Program-made: the position numbers and the translations under genes | Source: Drosophila persimilis | Taxonomy: Eukaryota > Arthropoda > Insecta > Diptera > Drosophilidae | Direction of reading: 5' to 3' | NCBI RefSeq assembly: GCF_003286085.1 | Contig: NW_020825711.1 | Location: 34,533 to 98,532 of the forward strand | Length of the DNA stretch: 64,000 nucleotides | Notes under the pieces: model-generated | Database searches by the model: none | What the model saw: only the letters and a program-made list of their open reading frames with translations | Told to the model about the DNA's origin: nothing | In this document: one piece after another, positions 21,287 through 30,900 of the stretch | Layout of the letters: each line of letters begins with the position of its first letter | How positions within the stretch are numbered: position 1 is the stretch's first letter

Positions 21287-22579
21287 TTACAATAGTACAC
21301 GAATATTTCTATGTTTATCAATATCAATCATTGAGTCATATTCACAGTATACCAGACAAGTAACTGCTTCTGTAAGAGGCTCCGAAAATCGTCCTTCAAT
21401 TCGGATGGCTCCTTGTGATATTAAATTTGAGCATACAGTTGAATTGTGATGGTCTGCTGTTAGGTCAAATGCTAATATAAAACTATTTTTATCAAACATT
21501 TCCTTTGTAATTTGTAAGCCTCGATCATAATGTTTTATTCCACTTGATCTGAATAGCATATTATATCCTCTAGAGCTTTGAGCATTTTCAGAGTTCGAGA
21601 AATCAAACTCAAGTGCCTGCGATGGTACTTGTACTCCATTAACCAATAGATTAAAGCGTTGAATTTTAAAATGTTCAAAATGGAAGGGGTTTAATGCCCG
21701 ATTTCCAGAATATGATTTGTTTTTTACCATGCAAAAAACCAAAAAATTGGGAAGCTGTCCAATAACTGCATTGTCAATTGATAATGTATTATTTCCTGGA
21801 TATATTGTAAATGATTTTACTTGAACTTTGCTGTATGGATAAATGGCATTTTTAGTTTGTAAAACATGATGATGAGCCAATAAAATGCTCGGATTAATAG
21901 TTATGTGGTTCATGAATAGTTGGGCCTCCAATATTTTAAGATTTGATTCAGTTTCAGATTCCATTAAATAAAATGCTGTTTTTTCAATGTTAAAAGTAAT
22001 CCTCAAATCTACATTATTTATAAGCAGTTTTGGTTGATTAAATATATCTCCATGAACTTTTCCGAATAGTTCAACCTTATTACTGTTTTGAAAAATATTT
22101 TTGAGCATAATGGATCCATCGGTGTTAACGTATCTACCAGATAATAATTTACCATAATTAGGATAATAGCCTTGAGTGGCTAAGTGACTTTCACTGGCAT
22201 CACTGCCATAGTTTAAAATCGTTTGCAAATACGATCTATAATGATAGTTATTATCACTCTGAGAAACCAAAATATTATTTAAATATACGGACGAACTTCT
22301 AAACATTGAATGCAAAATATTATTCACTACTCCAACATCGTTTCCTTCAATGTTGGTATTATCACTTTTTCTTAGTTGCACAACAAGTCTTAAGTAAACA
22401 CTTGATAGGTCTCGATATGTTTCCCCATTTCCTAAGCAAACGAATTCAATTGAAGAAGCACTGTCCAACGAAGCTATGGGGTTATATGAAACTTCTTCTG
22501 TTCTCAGAATAGAGCTTTGTGTAGGATGTGGCTCAAAGAGATCCAATTCGCTTTTCATACATTCAATATGGGTGGTCAT
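21287..22579 (-). CDS. Major capsid protein (double jelly-roll type)
   Basis: This 430-residue protein begins with the family-typical SELDLFEPHPTQSSI stretch of Polinton major capsid proteins (the F54H12.2-like family) and continues with long beta-rich segments. Family knowledge places it as the double jelly-roll capsomer. The length is close to the usual 400-650 range, toward the short side. Its ATG overlaps the stop of the upstream gene by four bases (ATGA). The ORF is fully open. I identify it from the N-terminal motif and its gene neighbourhood. Confidence 0.85.
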   Translation of the reverse strand: MTTHIECMKSELDLFEPHPTQSSILRTEEVSYNPIASLDSASSIEFVCLGNGETYRDLSSVYLRLVVQLRKSDNTNIEGNDVGVVNNILHSMFRSSSVYLNNILVSQSDNNYHYRSYLQTILNYGSDASESHLATQGYYPNYGKLLSGRYVNTDGSIMLKNIFQNSNKVELFGKVHGDIFNQPKLLINNVDLRITFNIEKTAFYLMESETESNLKILEAQLFMNHITINPSILLAHHHVLQTKNAIYPYSKVQVKSFTIYPGNNTLSIDNAVIGQLPNFLVFCMVKNKSYSGNRALNPFHFEHFKIQRFNLLVNGVQVPSQALEFDFSNSENAQSSRGYNMLFRSSGIKHYDRGLQITKEMFDKNSFILAFDLTADHHNSTVCSNLISQGAIRIEGRFSEPLTEAVTCLVYCEYDSMIDIDKHRNIRVLL

Positions 22580-23046
22580 TTTGATTTAGAAAAAATGTCT
22601 CTTATAGTTAATTTCTTTGTTGATTTTTTTTTTTTGGTTCTCGACTGCGTATGTTTGCTTCCTTCTTTAGATGATAAATGAGATAGTTTTTTCCTAGACC
22701 TTCTCTTTTTATTCTTTTTACCTGCCCCATTCTGGAATCGGGTTAACTTATTAATGGCTTTATTTGACAGGTTTTGCAAAGCAATTTTACTTTGTTCTTG
22801 GATAATAGTTCTTAAAGGTTTTCGACCAAACTCATTTATTACTGCCTTTCCAGTCTCAGTAGCTTGGTTTTTAATAGCGTTTATCCCCGAAAGGAATAGT
22901 GGTTTTATGTAATTAAAAAGACCACTAAAAAAGTTCCCAATTCCTCTACCTTGTTGGATAACTCTGGGTGAAACATAAAGACTTCCTATATGATTCAACC
23001 CTCCTCCACACTGATTTAAATAATATTGTTGATAAGATTTCGTCAT
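22576..23046 (-). CDS. Basic capsid-associated protein (pX/pVI-like)
   Basis: The 156-residue protein has an N-terminal YYLNQCGGGL...GSLYVSPRVIQQGRGIG segment, then a hydrophobic or amphipathic stretch (FFSGLFNYIKPLFLSGI) and a very basic C-terminus rich in Lys/Arg/Ser. Polintons have such a protein next to the capsid genes; it is compared with adenovirus core or membrane-lytic proteins. It likely sits inside the particle and binds DNA or membrane. A TATAAATA at 23097-23090 and a TTCAG initiator (A at 23064) precede it, and the TATA overlaps the end of the minor capsid ORF. Confidence 0.75.
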   Translation of the reverse strand: MTKSYQQYYLNQCGGGLNHIGSLYVSPRVIQQGRGIGNFFSGLFNYIKPLFLSGINAIKNQATETGKAVINEFGRKPLRTIIQEQSKIALQNLSNKAINKLTRFQNGAGKKNKKRRSRKKLSHLSSKEGSKHTQSRTKKKKSTKKLTIRDIFSKSK

Positions 23047-23063
23047 GATGGTTATTTCTACTC

Positions 23064-23097
23064 TGAATAAATTTCCATCTTTACAGTATTATTTATA
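23064..23097 (-). promoter_or_regulatory. TATA+Inr promoter upstream of the 156-aa gene
   Basis: The minus strand reads TATAAATA (23097-23090), then TTCAGAG with its A at 23064, 33 bp apart. It would drive the 156-aa, major capsid and possibly protease genes. The spacing is 1-2 bp longer than ideal. Confidence 0.5.
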
Positions 23098-23620
23098 GCA
23101 TTTCTTTTCGTTTTTTAAAGTGAAGGGTAACAAAAATTGGAATTGCTGAAGATTCAAATGGTACTTTATACCCTTTGGAATCGGTAATTAAGATCGAAAT
23201 TTCTTTTGGAGACCATATTTCAATGGGATAATATTCAATATTGTTGAATTGTATAAGTTGCTCTTTTCCATTATAATGTAATACTCGAAGACATCGAGGT
23301 CTTTTATTTCCAACACATCTTGGTTTGATAATGTCAGTGTAAACAAAAATCAAACCATTTTGAAACTGTTCAGACTCTATTGACTCATTTTCATATCGAA
23401 ATGTTTCTCCATTTACTAAGCTAATAACGAATTCTGTTGTTTCTTCAGATGCGATTGAGGTATTCTCAGGCCTGCTTTTTATACATTTATTTAGATATAA
23501 GTCTGTAATTCCTACTTCCCAGTCATCGTTCATGTTTTCAGGAATATTTACAATGTTTGTAAATGCACACTTAACGTTATCATGATATACATTTAACGAA
23601 TCATTACTAAGTAATGTCAC
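23093..23620 (-). CDS. Minor capsid (penton-like) protein
   Basis: This 175-residue protein has the Polinton minor capsid pattern: an N-terminal NVYHDNVKCAFTNIVNIPENMNDDWEVGI stretch in fragments, a central LIFVYTDIIKP, LRVLHY, and a C-terminal beta-rich ISILITD...VTLHFKK. In the family it is a single jelly-roll protein forming the vertex. The ORF is open and lies between the 228-aa and 156-aa genes in the minus block. Confidence 0.8.
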   Translation of the reverse strand: MTLLSNDSLNVYHDNVKCAFTNIVNIPENMNDDWEVGITDLYLNKCIKSRPENTSIASEETTEFVISLVNGETFRYENESIESEQFQNGLIFVYTDIIKPRCVGNKRPRCLRVLHYNGKEQLIQFNNIEYYPIEIWSPKEISILITDSKGYKVPFESSAIPIFVTLHFKKRKEML

Positions 23621-23672
23621 GAAAAAACTCTGTTACATTTACCATTTTTAGTTCTACGTTCTTTGCAGTTTA

Positions 23673-24359
23673 TTAATTATAGGATAACCAATTAATTTTG
23701 TTCTTTCCAATTTGCACGGCCTTACTGTTTCTAACAGCCCTCATCAACTTTTCTCGTCCACTTACGTATTTCAAGTCTTGAAATGGATTTGATTCACTTT
23801 TATACCTCTTAAGTTTTACTCTTAGCTTTCGCTGTTTATCAGTAAGCTTCACTTTAGTCAATGCTGATTTTTTTGATGCTTGAGTGTCTAAAAATGAGGT
23901 ATCCTCAACTTTACGCTTATTAGGTTTTGAGTTGAAAGATTTTTCGGTCAGAAAATCTTCATCATCGATGTCGTTAGGTAAATCAGAGAACTCATTTGTG
24001 ATAGAGAGTTCCTTTTTTGAGGACTCATTATTTTTATTGTTAAGAATGGAAGTGTTAGGTTTTACATCTAACCAAACTGACTCGTCTTGTGTTTGTATTC
24101 CAATGCTTTGAGGTGATGAAAGTCGTTTGTTCTGCGTAGTTCGTATATCCATTGTCTTATTTCTTTTTTTATTTTGATAGTAACACAATTCTTGACGTAT
24201 TTTAATCCATTTATTAAAGTCGCTAGTTTTTTTATCATTTAAAATAGGCAAAAACGTTATATTTATTAAATCGTTTTTCTGGGCATTATTTACCAATTTT
24301 TGATATGCATTCGGATGCATTAAAATAACTTTGGTTAATTGATGCTTATTTTTAAGCAT
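23673..24359 (-). CDS. Polinton protein of unknown function, 228 aa
   Basis: The N-terminal 65 residues (VILMHPNAYQKL...WIKIRQELCYY) resemble a segment I recall in other Polintons. The rest is low-complexity, Ser/Asn/Lys-rich and hydrophilic. The C-terminus ends NKINWLSY. Its start overlaps the end of the 137-aa gene by 8 bp. No enzyme motif is visible. Confidence 0.6.
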   Translation of the reverse strand: MLKNKHQLTKVILMHPNAYQKLVNNAQKNDLINITFLPILNDKKTSDFNKWIKIRQELCYYQNKKRNKTMDIRTTQNKRLSSPQSIGIQTQDESVWLDVKPNTSILNNKNNESSKKELSITNEFSDLPNDIDDEDFLTEKSFNSKPNKRKVEDTSFLDTQASKKSALTKVKLTDKQRKLRVKLKRYKSESNPFQDLKYVSGREKLMRAVRNSKAVQIGKNKINWLSYN

Positions 24360-24765
24360 TGTTCAATATTTTTCCAAAAATCCCCGAAAGCAATGAACTT
24401 ATTAAAACAGGTAAAAATCCTCCTTTTTGGATGAGAACTTTTCTCTTAGAATTTATTGACCGTTTTGGACATGAAATAAGACGTAATGCATTTTTATACT
24501 TTTTTAGAGCATATAGTTGCTTTTTTGATATCTTATGATTTCCTCGCAGAGTATTCAACACTATCTCCACTAATGCTTTTACTAACTCAATGTCACAATT
24601 ACTTATAATTGCATTTCGAAGTTTATTATTTGCCCTTTTGAGCACATACAATAAATGTTTGTTCGCTTTCAGTCGATTTAGATTCTTTTTGTAAACCATT
24701 TTCATCTGAAAAGCAAACTGTATACTCAGAATTAAAAATATGTGTACGAAATCTAAGGAGATCAT
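24352..24765 (-). CDS. Conserved small Polinton protein, likely start 24705
   Basis: The longest frame gives 137 residues, but the first 20 are hydrophobic and overlap the ATPase gene. The Met at 24705 (MKMVYKK) gives about 117 residues and fits better. The protein is basic and helical, with the KRKVLIQKGGFLPVLISSLL motif near the C-terminus that I recall from Polinton neighbours of the ATPase. It still overlaps the ATPase stop by 80 bp in another frame. A virion core role is plausible but unproven. Confidence 0.7.
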   Translation of the reverse strand: MISLDFVHIFLILSIQFAFQMKMVYKKNLNRLKANKHLLYVLKRANNKLRNAIISNCDIELVKALVEIVLNTLRGNHKISKKQLYALKKYKNALRLISCPKRSINSKRKVLIQKGGFLPVLISSLLSGIFGKILNNA

Positions 24766-25312
24766 TTATTCCCTGAGTAAGATCAATAAGTAAATAACCA
24801 TGTGGTTCATCTGTCACCTCCTTATATATTCTGAAGAGCTCCTGAGAATTTTCAGGATAAATTTGTCTTGCTAAGCATTGAAATTGTAGCTTATCCCTAG
24901 GATTTTTGAACGCAACGATGTATTTTGTGTTTAGTGAAATATCTCGAGTATGTGATGATTTATGAAATATATTTTGTGTAACCACTATTACGGATAAATT
25001 CCTGTGGTGTGATCCTTTTGTAAATAGCTCACAGACATTTTTATTAAATGCACCCATCATTAAGTCATCTAGTATTAAAAGAATAGGATCATGATTTTCA
25101 TTTTCAATTGTTTCGGGAACTCCTTTATAGTATTCGATGGTATTAAAATTTGGCTTAGCATGCTCCTCTCCATAACACCAAATTATTCGATTAATTGAAA
25201 TGCTCAGCAAATCATTTCTTTTGTTTATTAAATTTTCTAAAAACGTTGTCTTACCAGATCCTGAAGGACCGCAAATAAGCATTGTAAAAGGATGTATAAA
25301 TTGCTTAAACAT
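24626..25312 (-). CDS. FtsK/HerA-type genome-packaging ATPase
   Basis: This 228-residue ATPase has Walker A GPSGSGKT (residues 15-22) and Walker B ILLILDDLM (Asp82-Asp83), followed by a sensor-like VVTQN (about 118). This is the A32-like packaging ATPase of Polintons, which pumps DNA into capsids in related viruses. The ORF is open. The last 80 bp overlap the next gene in a different frame. Confidence 0.92.
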   Translation of the reverse strand: MFKQFIHPFTMLICGPSGSGKTTFLENLINKRNDLLSISINRIIWCYGEEHAKPNFNTIEYYKGVPETIENENHDPILLILDDLMMGAFNKNVCELFTKGSHHRNLSVIVVTQNIFHKSSHTRDISLNTKYIVAFKNPRDKLQFQCLARQIYPENSQELFRIYKEVTDEPHGYLLIDLTQGINDLLRFRTHIFNSEYTVCFSDENGLQKESKSTESEQTFIVCAQKGK

Positions 25313-25371
25313 TTTTGGGCTATGTTTTATTTATTAATATTTTATAAATGTTTTCTAACATCTAAGATATT

Positions 25372-25512
25372 CTAATTACGCGTCTCCTGATCGCGCTTTT
25401 TGGGGCAGTTTTTTTCTAAGTGAGTATCAGAGCCGCAATAATTACAATAAACAACTTGTGTGTATCCGCTTTTGTGAGGATCCTTTTCAAACAAACGCTT
25501 AAATGAATCCAT
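25372..25512 (-). CDS. 46-aa CCHC zinc-knuckle protein
   Basis: This ORF runs from ATG at 25512 to TAG at 25372. The peptide carries one perfect retroviral-type knuckle, CNYCGSDTHLEKNC (C-x2-C-x4-H-x4-C), flanked by basic residues. It lies between the 171-aa gene and the ATPase with short spacers (about 45 and 60 bp), as expected for a gene of the minus block. It probably binds nucleic acid. It is too small for most gene finders, and I do not recall a named Polinton homologue. Confidence 0.65.
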   Translation of the reverse strand: MDSFKRLFEKDPHKSGYTQVVYCNYCGSDTHLEKNCPKKRDQETRN

Positions 25513-25556
25513 TTTAAACAACTAGTTACTACAAGTGCTGAATATAAACTGAAAAT

Positions 25557-26072
25557 CTAAACATATGAGTCACCATTACAGTAGATAGCGTAGTTAGAAT
25601 TTTCCAAGATAACAAATAGCTTAAATAAATTATTTAGAGCACATCTAAGAGGAATTTTTTTGTGGATTCTACAGTTTGTAAAAAAATTTGGATAAAATGT
25701 GAGACTTTTTCCAATATCGATATCAATAATATTATTTGTTAAATACTTAGATAAAAACTTTTTTTTAATTTCACCACGTACAATAACGGTGCTAAATCTA
25801 TTTAGTGGTGAAAGTATTTCACCTAAACTTAAATATGATATTTCACCATCTGACCATTCCAATCCATTTATGGTTTGACGATTAATATTTTGTTGTTTAA
25901 TCATTTCATTATCCAATTCATTCAGATGATATGGTGGTTTGAAATGAAAGAAGTTTGGTGTTACTGTTCCGGTTTGCATAAACGCCAATTCCTTAATAAA
26001 AAGTTGTTTATTATTTCCAAAGACATATTGAAAATCAACTATAACGCTTGAATTCCTGTCGATTGTGTTCAT
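25557..26072 (-). CDS. Polinton protein of unknown function, 171 aa
   Basis: The pattern VIVDFQYV...LFIKELAFMQTG...HFKPPYHLNEL...NGLEW.DGEISYLSL matches a conserved arthropod family I recall from Polintons and related genes, with no assigned function. Its DFQ and ELAF motifs could suit an RNase H-fold nuclease, but an acidic catalytic set is not convincing. It begins 26 nt after a predicted start site (26098) of a divergent promoter. Confidence 0.65.
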   Translation of the reverse strand: MNTIDRNSSVIVDFQYVFGNNKQLFIKELAFMQTGTVTPNFFHFKPPYHLNELDNEMIKQQNINRQTINGLEWSDGEISYLSLGEILSPLNRFSTVIVRGEIKKKFLSKYLTNNIIDIDIGKSLTFYPNFFTNCRIHKKIPLRCALNNLFKLFVILENSNYAIYCNGDSYV

Positions 26073-26097
26073 GTTGGTTTGAGATTTTGTAAGAAAC

Positions 26098-26156
26098 TGA
26101 ATGAGTTGTTGATGCCTATCTCCTTTATATACAGCCCAATTTAGTAAGAGTTCTTA
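26098..26156. promoter_or_regulatory. Divergent promoter: one TATA box, two initiators
   Basis: TTTATATA at 26124-26131 reads as TATATAAA on the minus strand and TATATA on the plus strand (26126-26131). The minus initiator TTCAGTTTC has its A at 26098 (33 bp away). The plus initiator TTCTTAGTTTT has its A at 26156 (30 bp away). The genes start at 26072 (minus) and 26181 (plus), so both 5' UTRs are about 25 nt. Confidence 0.65.
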
Positions 26157-26180
26157 GTTTTACAAAAGCATTCAACCCAA

Positions 26181-26870
26181 ATGGACACGCTTCAATCAAA
26201 AAGAATTAGGTCCACTAGAAAGAAGCAGGATCACGAAGTCATTTTCGGTCTCGAATATTATGTAGTACATAATTTAAAACTTAAATGCGGTTTTTCAACT
26301 ACAAGAAAATTCACTCCAATGATATGGATGCAGCAAAGCAAAAACAATTTCGTCGGTTTAGATAAAGATGAATGGATGCAATTGGTTACATACAAAGAGT
26401 ATATCCAATTGAAACTTGATCAGTATGATTTTTTGATGCCTGATACAATTATAGACCATCCATTATTACCCACAATTAAGTGTAATTTTAGATTTCGAAA
26501 ATCAGATAAGCAGTATGTGTTTATAATAAATCAGTTTGGAAATAAAATTGAATTTGATAGTGAGTCCTGGAGATCGTTTTTAAGATTAGGCATTTTTTTT
26601 ACCACATTTTTATGTTGGAATACGATACTTAAGCAACAAATTATATACCTCTACTATAATAATATTATTCCTAAGTGTGCAGCCTTACAAAAATTTGATG
26701 TTCAACTAGCTGATTTAGACGGTACTTATGATAGAAATGTGCAAATAGATTTAACCCGTTTATGCTTTGAAATTTCCAAAAAAATGTGTAATCAAATAAA
26801 ACGCGATGTTCTTGAGTATAAGCAAACACTTTTAAATAAGCAATCATCCCAACATAACAATAGAAAATAA
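26181..26870 (+). CDS. Polinton protein of unknown function, 229 aa
   Basis: The protein is not recognised with confidence. Residues 15-75 (FGLEYYVVHNLKL...PMIWMQQSKNNFVGLDKDEWMQL) look like a short beta-sheet followed by an EW helix, a shape that recalls PC4-like ssDNA-binding folds. This is only a guess. The C-terminus is helical and basic. It is followed after 16 bp by the integrase on the same strand. Confidence 0.65.
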   Translation: MDTLQSKRIRSTRKKQDHEVIFGLEYYVVHNLKLKCGFSTTRKFTPMIWMQQSKNNFVGLDKDEWMQLVTYKEYIQLKLDQYDFLMPDTIIDHPLLPTIKCNFRFRKSDKQYVFIINQFGNKIEFDSESWRSFLRLGIFFTTFLCWNTILKQQIIYLYYNNIIPKCAALQKFDVQLADLDGTYDRNVQIDLTRLCFEISKKMCNQIKRDVLEYKQTLLNKQSSQHNNRK

Positions 26871-26885
26871 AAAATTATATTAAAA

Positions 26886-27809
26886 ATGAGTAAGCAACAA
26901 GTTGTTAATGAAATACATAAGCCTGCTAGAAGAAATTTTATTCGTCGTAAATTCGTACAAAAGGGAATTAATGACACGTGGCAAATCGATTTAGTTGAAA
27001 TGATACCCTTTTATAAGGAAAACAAAGGATATAGGTACTTGCTGACAGTAATTGACACGTTCTCGAAGTTTGCATATGCAGTTCCCGTTAAGTCTAAAAC
27101 AGCTTTAGATGTTTTATCAGCATTGAAGAAAATATTAAAAATATCTAAACATAAACCTAAAAATATTCAATCTGATCAAGGAAAGGAGTTTTTTAATGTA
27201 GCCTTCGGAGAGTTAATGAAAAAGAATAACATTAACCATTACCACACATATACACACCTTAAAGCATCTATTTGTGAACGTTTTAATAGAACATTAAAAA
27301 ATCGTATGTGGAAAATCTTTAGTATGCAGGGTAATCATACGTGGATTTATATCTTGCATGACTTACTAAAAGATTATAATAATTCATATCACCGTACTAT
27401 AAAAATGAGGCCTATAGATGTAAACAAACAAAATGAAGAGTTTATTTTGAAAACAGCTTATAATATTTGTAAGGTATTTCCTAAACACAAGTTTTCCATT
27501 GGTGATCCTGTTAGAATAAGTAAATATAAAGGTATTTTTACAAAGGGCTATGATCCAAACTGGACAGCCGAAGTTTTTAAAATTTTAAAAGTAAAGTCTA
27601 CTAATCCTGTAACATATGAGCTGGAGGACTATAAGGGGGAAATGATCAAAGGCTCATTTTATGATCAAGAACTCCAAAAAGTTAAAGATGAAAATGCTTT
27701 CTTAGTGGAAAAAATACTTAGAAGGAAAAAAGAACAAGTTTTTGTTAAATGGTTAGGTTTCGATGAAACACACAATTCATGGATAGATAAAAAGAGTATA
27801 TTAAAATAA
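26886..27809 (+). CDS. Retroviral-type integrase with C-terminal chromodomain (INT)
   Basis: This 307-residue integrase has catalytic residues visible at Asp35 (WQIDLVEM), Asp97 (IQSDQGKEFF) and Glu131 (ICERFNRTL), the DDE arrangement of the rve fold. The last 40 residues (VEKILRRKK...VFVKWLGFDETHNSWI) form a chromodomain-like module, which in LTR elements and Polintons can steer insertion by histone-mark binding. This enzyme would produce the 6-bp TSD seen here. It lies 16 bp past the 229-aa gene, probably as a second cistron. Confidence 0.93.
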   Translation: MSKQQVVNEIHKPARRNFIRRKFVQKGINDTWQIDLVEMIPFYKENKGYRYLLTVIDTFSKFAYAVPVKSKTALDVLSALKKILKISKHKPKNIQSDQGKEFFNVAFGELMKKNNINHYHTYTHLKASICERFNRTLKNRMWKIFSMQGNHTWIYILHDLLKDYNNSYHRTIKMRPIDVNKQNEEFILKTAYNICKVFPKHKFSIGDPVRISKYKGIFTKGYDPNWTAEVFKILKVKSTNPVTYELEDYKGEMIKGSFYDQELQKVKDENAFLVEKILRRKKEQVFVKWLGFDETHNSWIDKKSILK

Positions 27810-27923
27810 TTAAGCACGCAAAATATTTATCAGATTTAATTTATTTTTGTGTATTTTTTACATTGAAATATAGTTTTAATTATACACAAATTAAAAATAA
27901 TAATAATATAATGTTAAATTTAC

Positions 27924-30900
27924 TTATACCATATTTTGTGTATTATTACTAGCACCTAAAATATTTTTAATTTCATAGTGATTATGAGCTAATGTTGAAA
28001 TATTATCAGGTAATATAAATCTTTTGTCATCATTATAATTTAGACTTATCTTATTTACAATTTCAGTATAAATTTTATGACCTCTACTTCTAATAACTCT
28101 CTGTTGTCCATAATAAGTTTTTTTATGTTTAATGCATTCAATATAATGAGTATGAGTTAATCGTTTAACTACTGACTTTTTTACGCCTTTAACCTTTTTT
28201 ACGTTATAGTCAGTGTTATCATCTTTAGCAATTAAATATGAGTATGCTTTCGCTTTTAATCCTGCAAACGACGTCATTATTTTTCCTGCATTTTCGTCTT
28301 TCATTAATCCAAGCTCTTTGTTATTAGCGAGATTGATACCGAATCTGTTTGAGGCTAGGTAATTGGATGTATCAAAGCGATTAGGATTGAATTTAATTAA
28401 ATCATAAAAATCTTCTTCTGATGATATAATAAATGAATCTGTATCCATATAGAGTATTTTTGATGATGGACATTTTACAGAATGAAAATTATAGAAATAG
28501 TCATACATTAACCATTTTGAAAGTTCTAGTACACTAACTCCAATGTATATGGGCTTATCATAAAAAATTCGGGACTTAGTTGATTCAATGGCAGCCAAAT
28601 TATCTCCAAAGATTTCCAAATTATGTCTTGCTATGCGTTGTCTAAACCCTGCTGAGTTTTGTCTTGACTCATAATGCTTAACTAATGCAACCTCACGACG
28701 TTTTTCTACATTCTCCATTGTTTTACCGTAAACGGCATTAACCATTAATTTGTAAAAGTTTATCTCAAAGTCATTGCTAGCTAATTTTCTAAGAGATGTA
28801 TTGAGGTCAATATATGGTTTCAGCCAACAGGACTGATTAAATGATAAAACTCTAGATATTTTTTCTAAAATCATACCTTGCTCTATACATAACTGTAGCT
28901 GCTTCAAATGAATTATATAGTTCTTTTTATCACTTAAGTCAGCTATTAGTTTTGTCTGCTTTCCTCCTGGTGGAATCTTATTTTCGGGGCAAAAAGGTAA
29001 ACTATTATGCTTATTATGAATATCATCAGGATATCGCAAATCTACTTCTAAAATATATCCAACATCACTAGATGCCGATATGCTAAGAACGTTGAAAGAT
29101 GAAATTTCATCGTTACTTAGAAATTTAAAATTAGAAAATGGAAGGGGTTGACTCATAGCCCATCCATATAAGTTGTTGGCGTCAATATATGAAAGGAAAT
29201 TTATGGGTTCGGTAGGCTTAAATTTATTATTTAAATATTTGTTATTTGCTGTTGCAATCCGTTGAGTGCATTGGGTCAATCCTCCACGAACAGCAGTTTT
29301 TAAAAAATTATAAATGTCAGGATCACTAACAAGTTCTAATTCTACTCTTGTGTATTTTAACATTGCATCCCATGAAACTGAAGGAGCAGTAACATAATTA
29401 ATGGGGTCTAACCTGTACACTCGGGAACAAAGACTCCTAAAATTCTCAAATACATCAGCAAGAATTAAAACATCGCTTTCCAAATATAATTTTAAATAAT
29501 CTCTAATAGATTTGCAATTAAATGCGTTCCAAACCTTCTGGGCAAAGTTGTAGTCATCAACACTACATTCCTCATCATTCAGTGAATTATAAAAATTATC
29601 TCGCGAAGGAAGCAGGGATTCATCAAATTTTTCAAAACTATCCAAATAATCATAGGGAAATACTCCCTTTCGTCGTAGCATATCAAATTTTTCACCTTGA
29701 TATTTACTTCTCAAAATTTTAAAATTCGCTATGTTCATATAACTAGCGAGTTTTTCTAAGCTTGAATTTAAAAATCTATTTGAATCTATATATCTAATTT
29801 TATATTGATGAAGATAAGATTCATCGAGCTTACAAATTTGAGTTAACGCAATATATAACTCTTTATTGCAAGGAATGGGTCTTAGTTCATCTTTTATTGA
29901 CGTAACAAATAAATGTATATCATAACGAGATAAGTTATGAAAAACTACCGGGAAAAAGGGATCGCTTAATCTAAATGTCTGTTTACACAGCTTATGAATA
30001 GGACCTACATATTGTCCTGTAAACTGATCAAAGAATTTTTCTCGATCATCATCAAAAATTTGTTTCTCGCAGGCATAGCATTCACCGTGTTCCTGGTAAT
30101 CCTCATCCCAAATGTTAAACTGATAGATTGGTTTTTTATAGGACTTCCAGTACTTCTCATAAAGTCCATCGGTTTTCATCCTAAGTGCTTGACAAAATTT
30201 TTGGATACAATCCGGTCCTGAAATAACGAAATCATAATGTTTATGAGTTTATTGCCTTTGCTGGAATGTTAAAATATTTACCTTCGTATGTCCACATCTC
30301 ATTTAGATGTTCATTGTATTTATGTACAATATAAAATGATGCTGCACATGCTGTATGCCTCTGTGCCATAGTAGTTGATGATTTTGATGGATCATTAAGA
30401 TTTATATCGTAATTTTCCAAAACTGCTTCGATGTCAGCATAAATTACTACTGGTGGAGATAGTTTTTTAGAAAAACTTTTGAATACAGTTTTGGTATTAG
30501 GTTCAGGATACAAAGCAGCAACTTTTCCACACTCTTTAGTGTCATGTATAGTATTTGTTGTACTATAAAATTGCAAGCAGTTCTCGCAAAAATATGCCGT
30601 ATTATGGGATTTACTATGTTGTGAATAACATAATTTTCTCATGCACGTTATATATGCATAATGCATCATTTGCATATTATCACTATTAATTCCAAGCAAG
30701 TTTATGTGGTGAGTCCGAATTTTCTTAGTCCTCACTGTGGGTCCCACAACGTTTTTTCCATTCTCATCGACTTCATAAACATTGATGCTAAAATCCTCAT
30801 TTGCTGATTCGAATCGCTTGATTCCTTTGCTTGTTATTGGAAACTCAATTCCGGAAAAATTTAATCTTACTCCTTCATAATAAATGATGTCTTGCCGTAT

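Noticed and set aside
20826..25312. Adenovirus or prophage integrated in the genome
   Set aside because: Protease, ATPase and capsid genes occur with a retroviral-type integrase, PolB, 6-bp TSD and TIRs, which defines a Polinton.
30179..30251. Frameshift mutation or programmed frameshift in POLB
   Set aside because: Splice sites typical of Drosophila flank a 64-nt stretch whose removal restores frame within a conserved motif; no slippery heptamer with downstream structure is evident.
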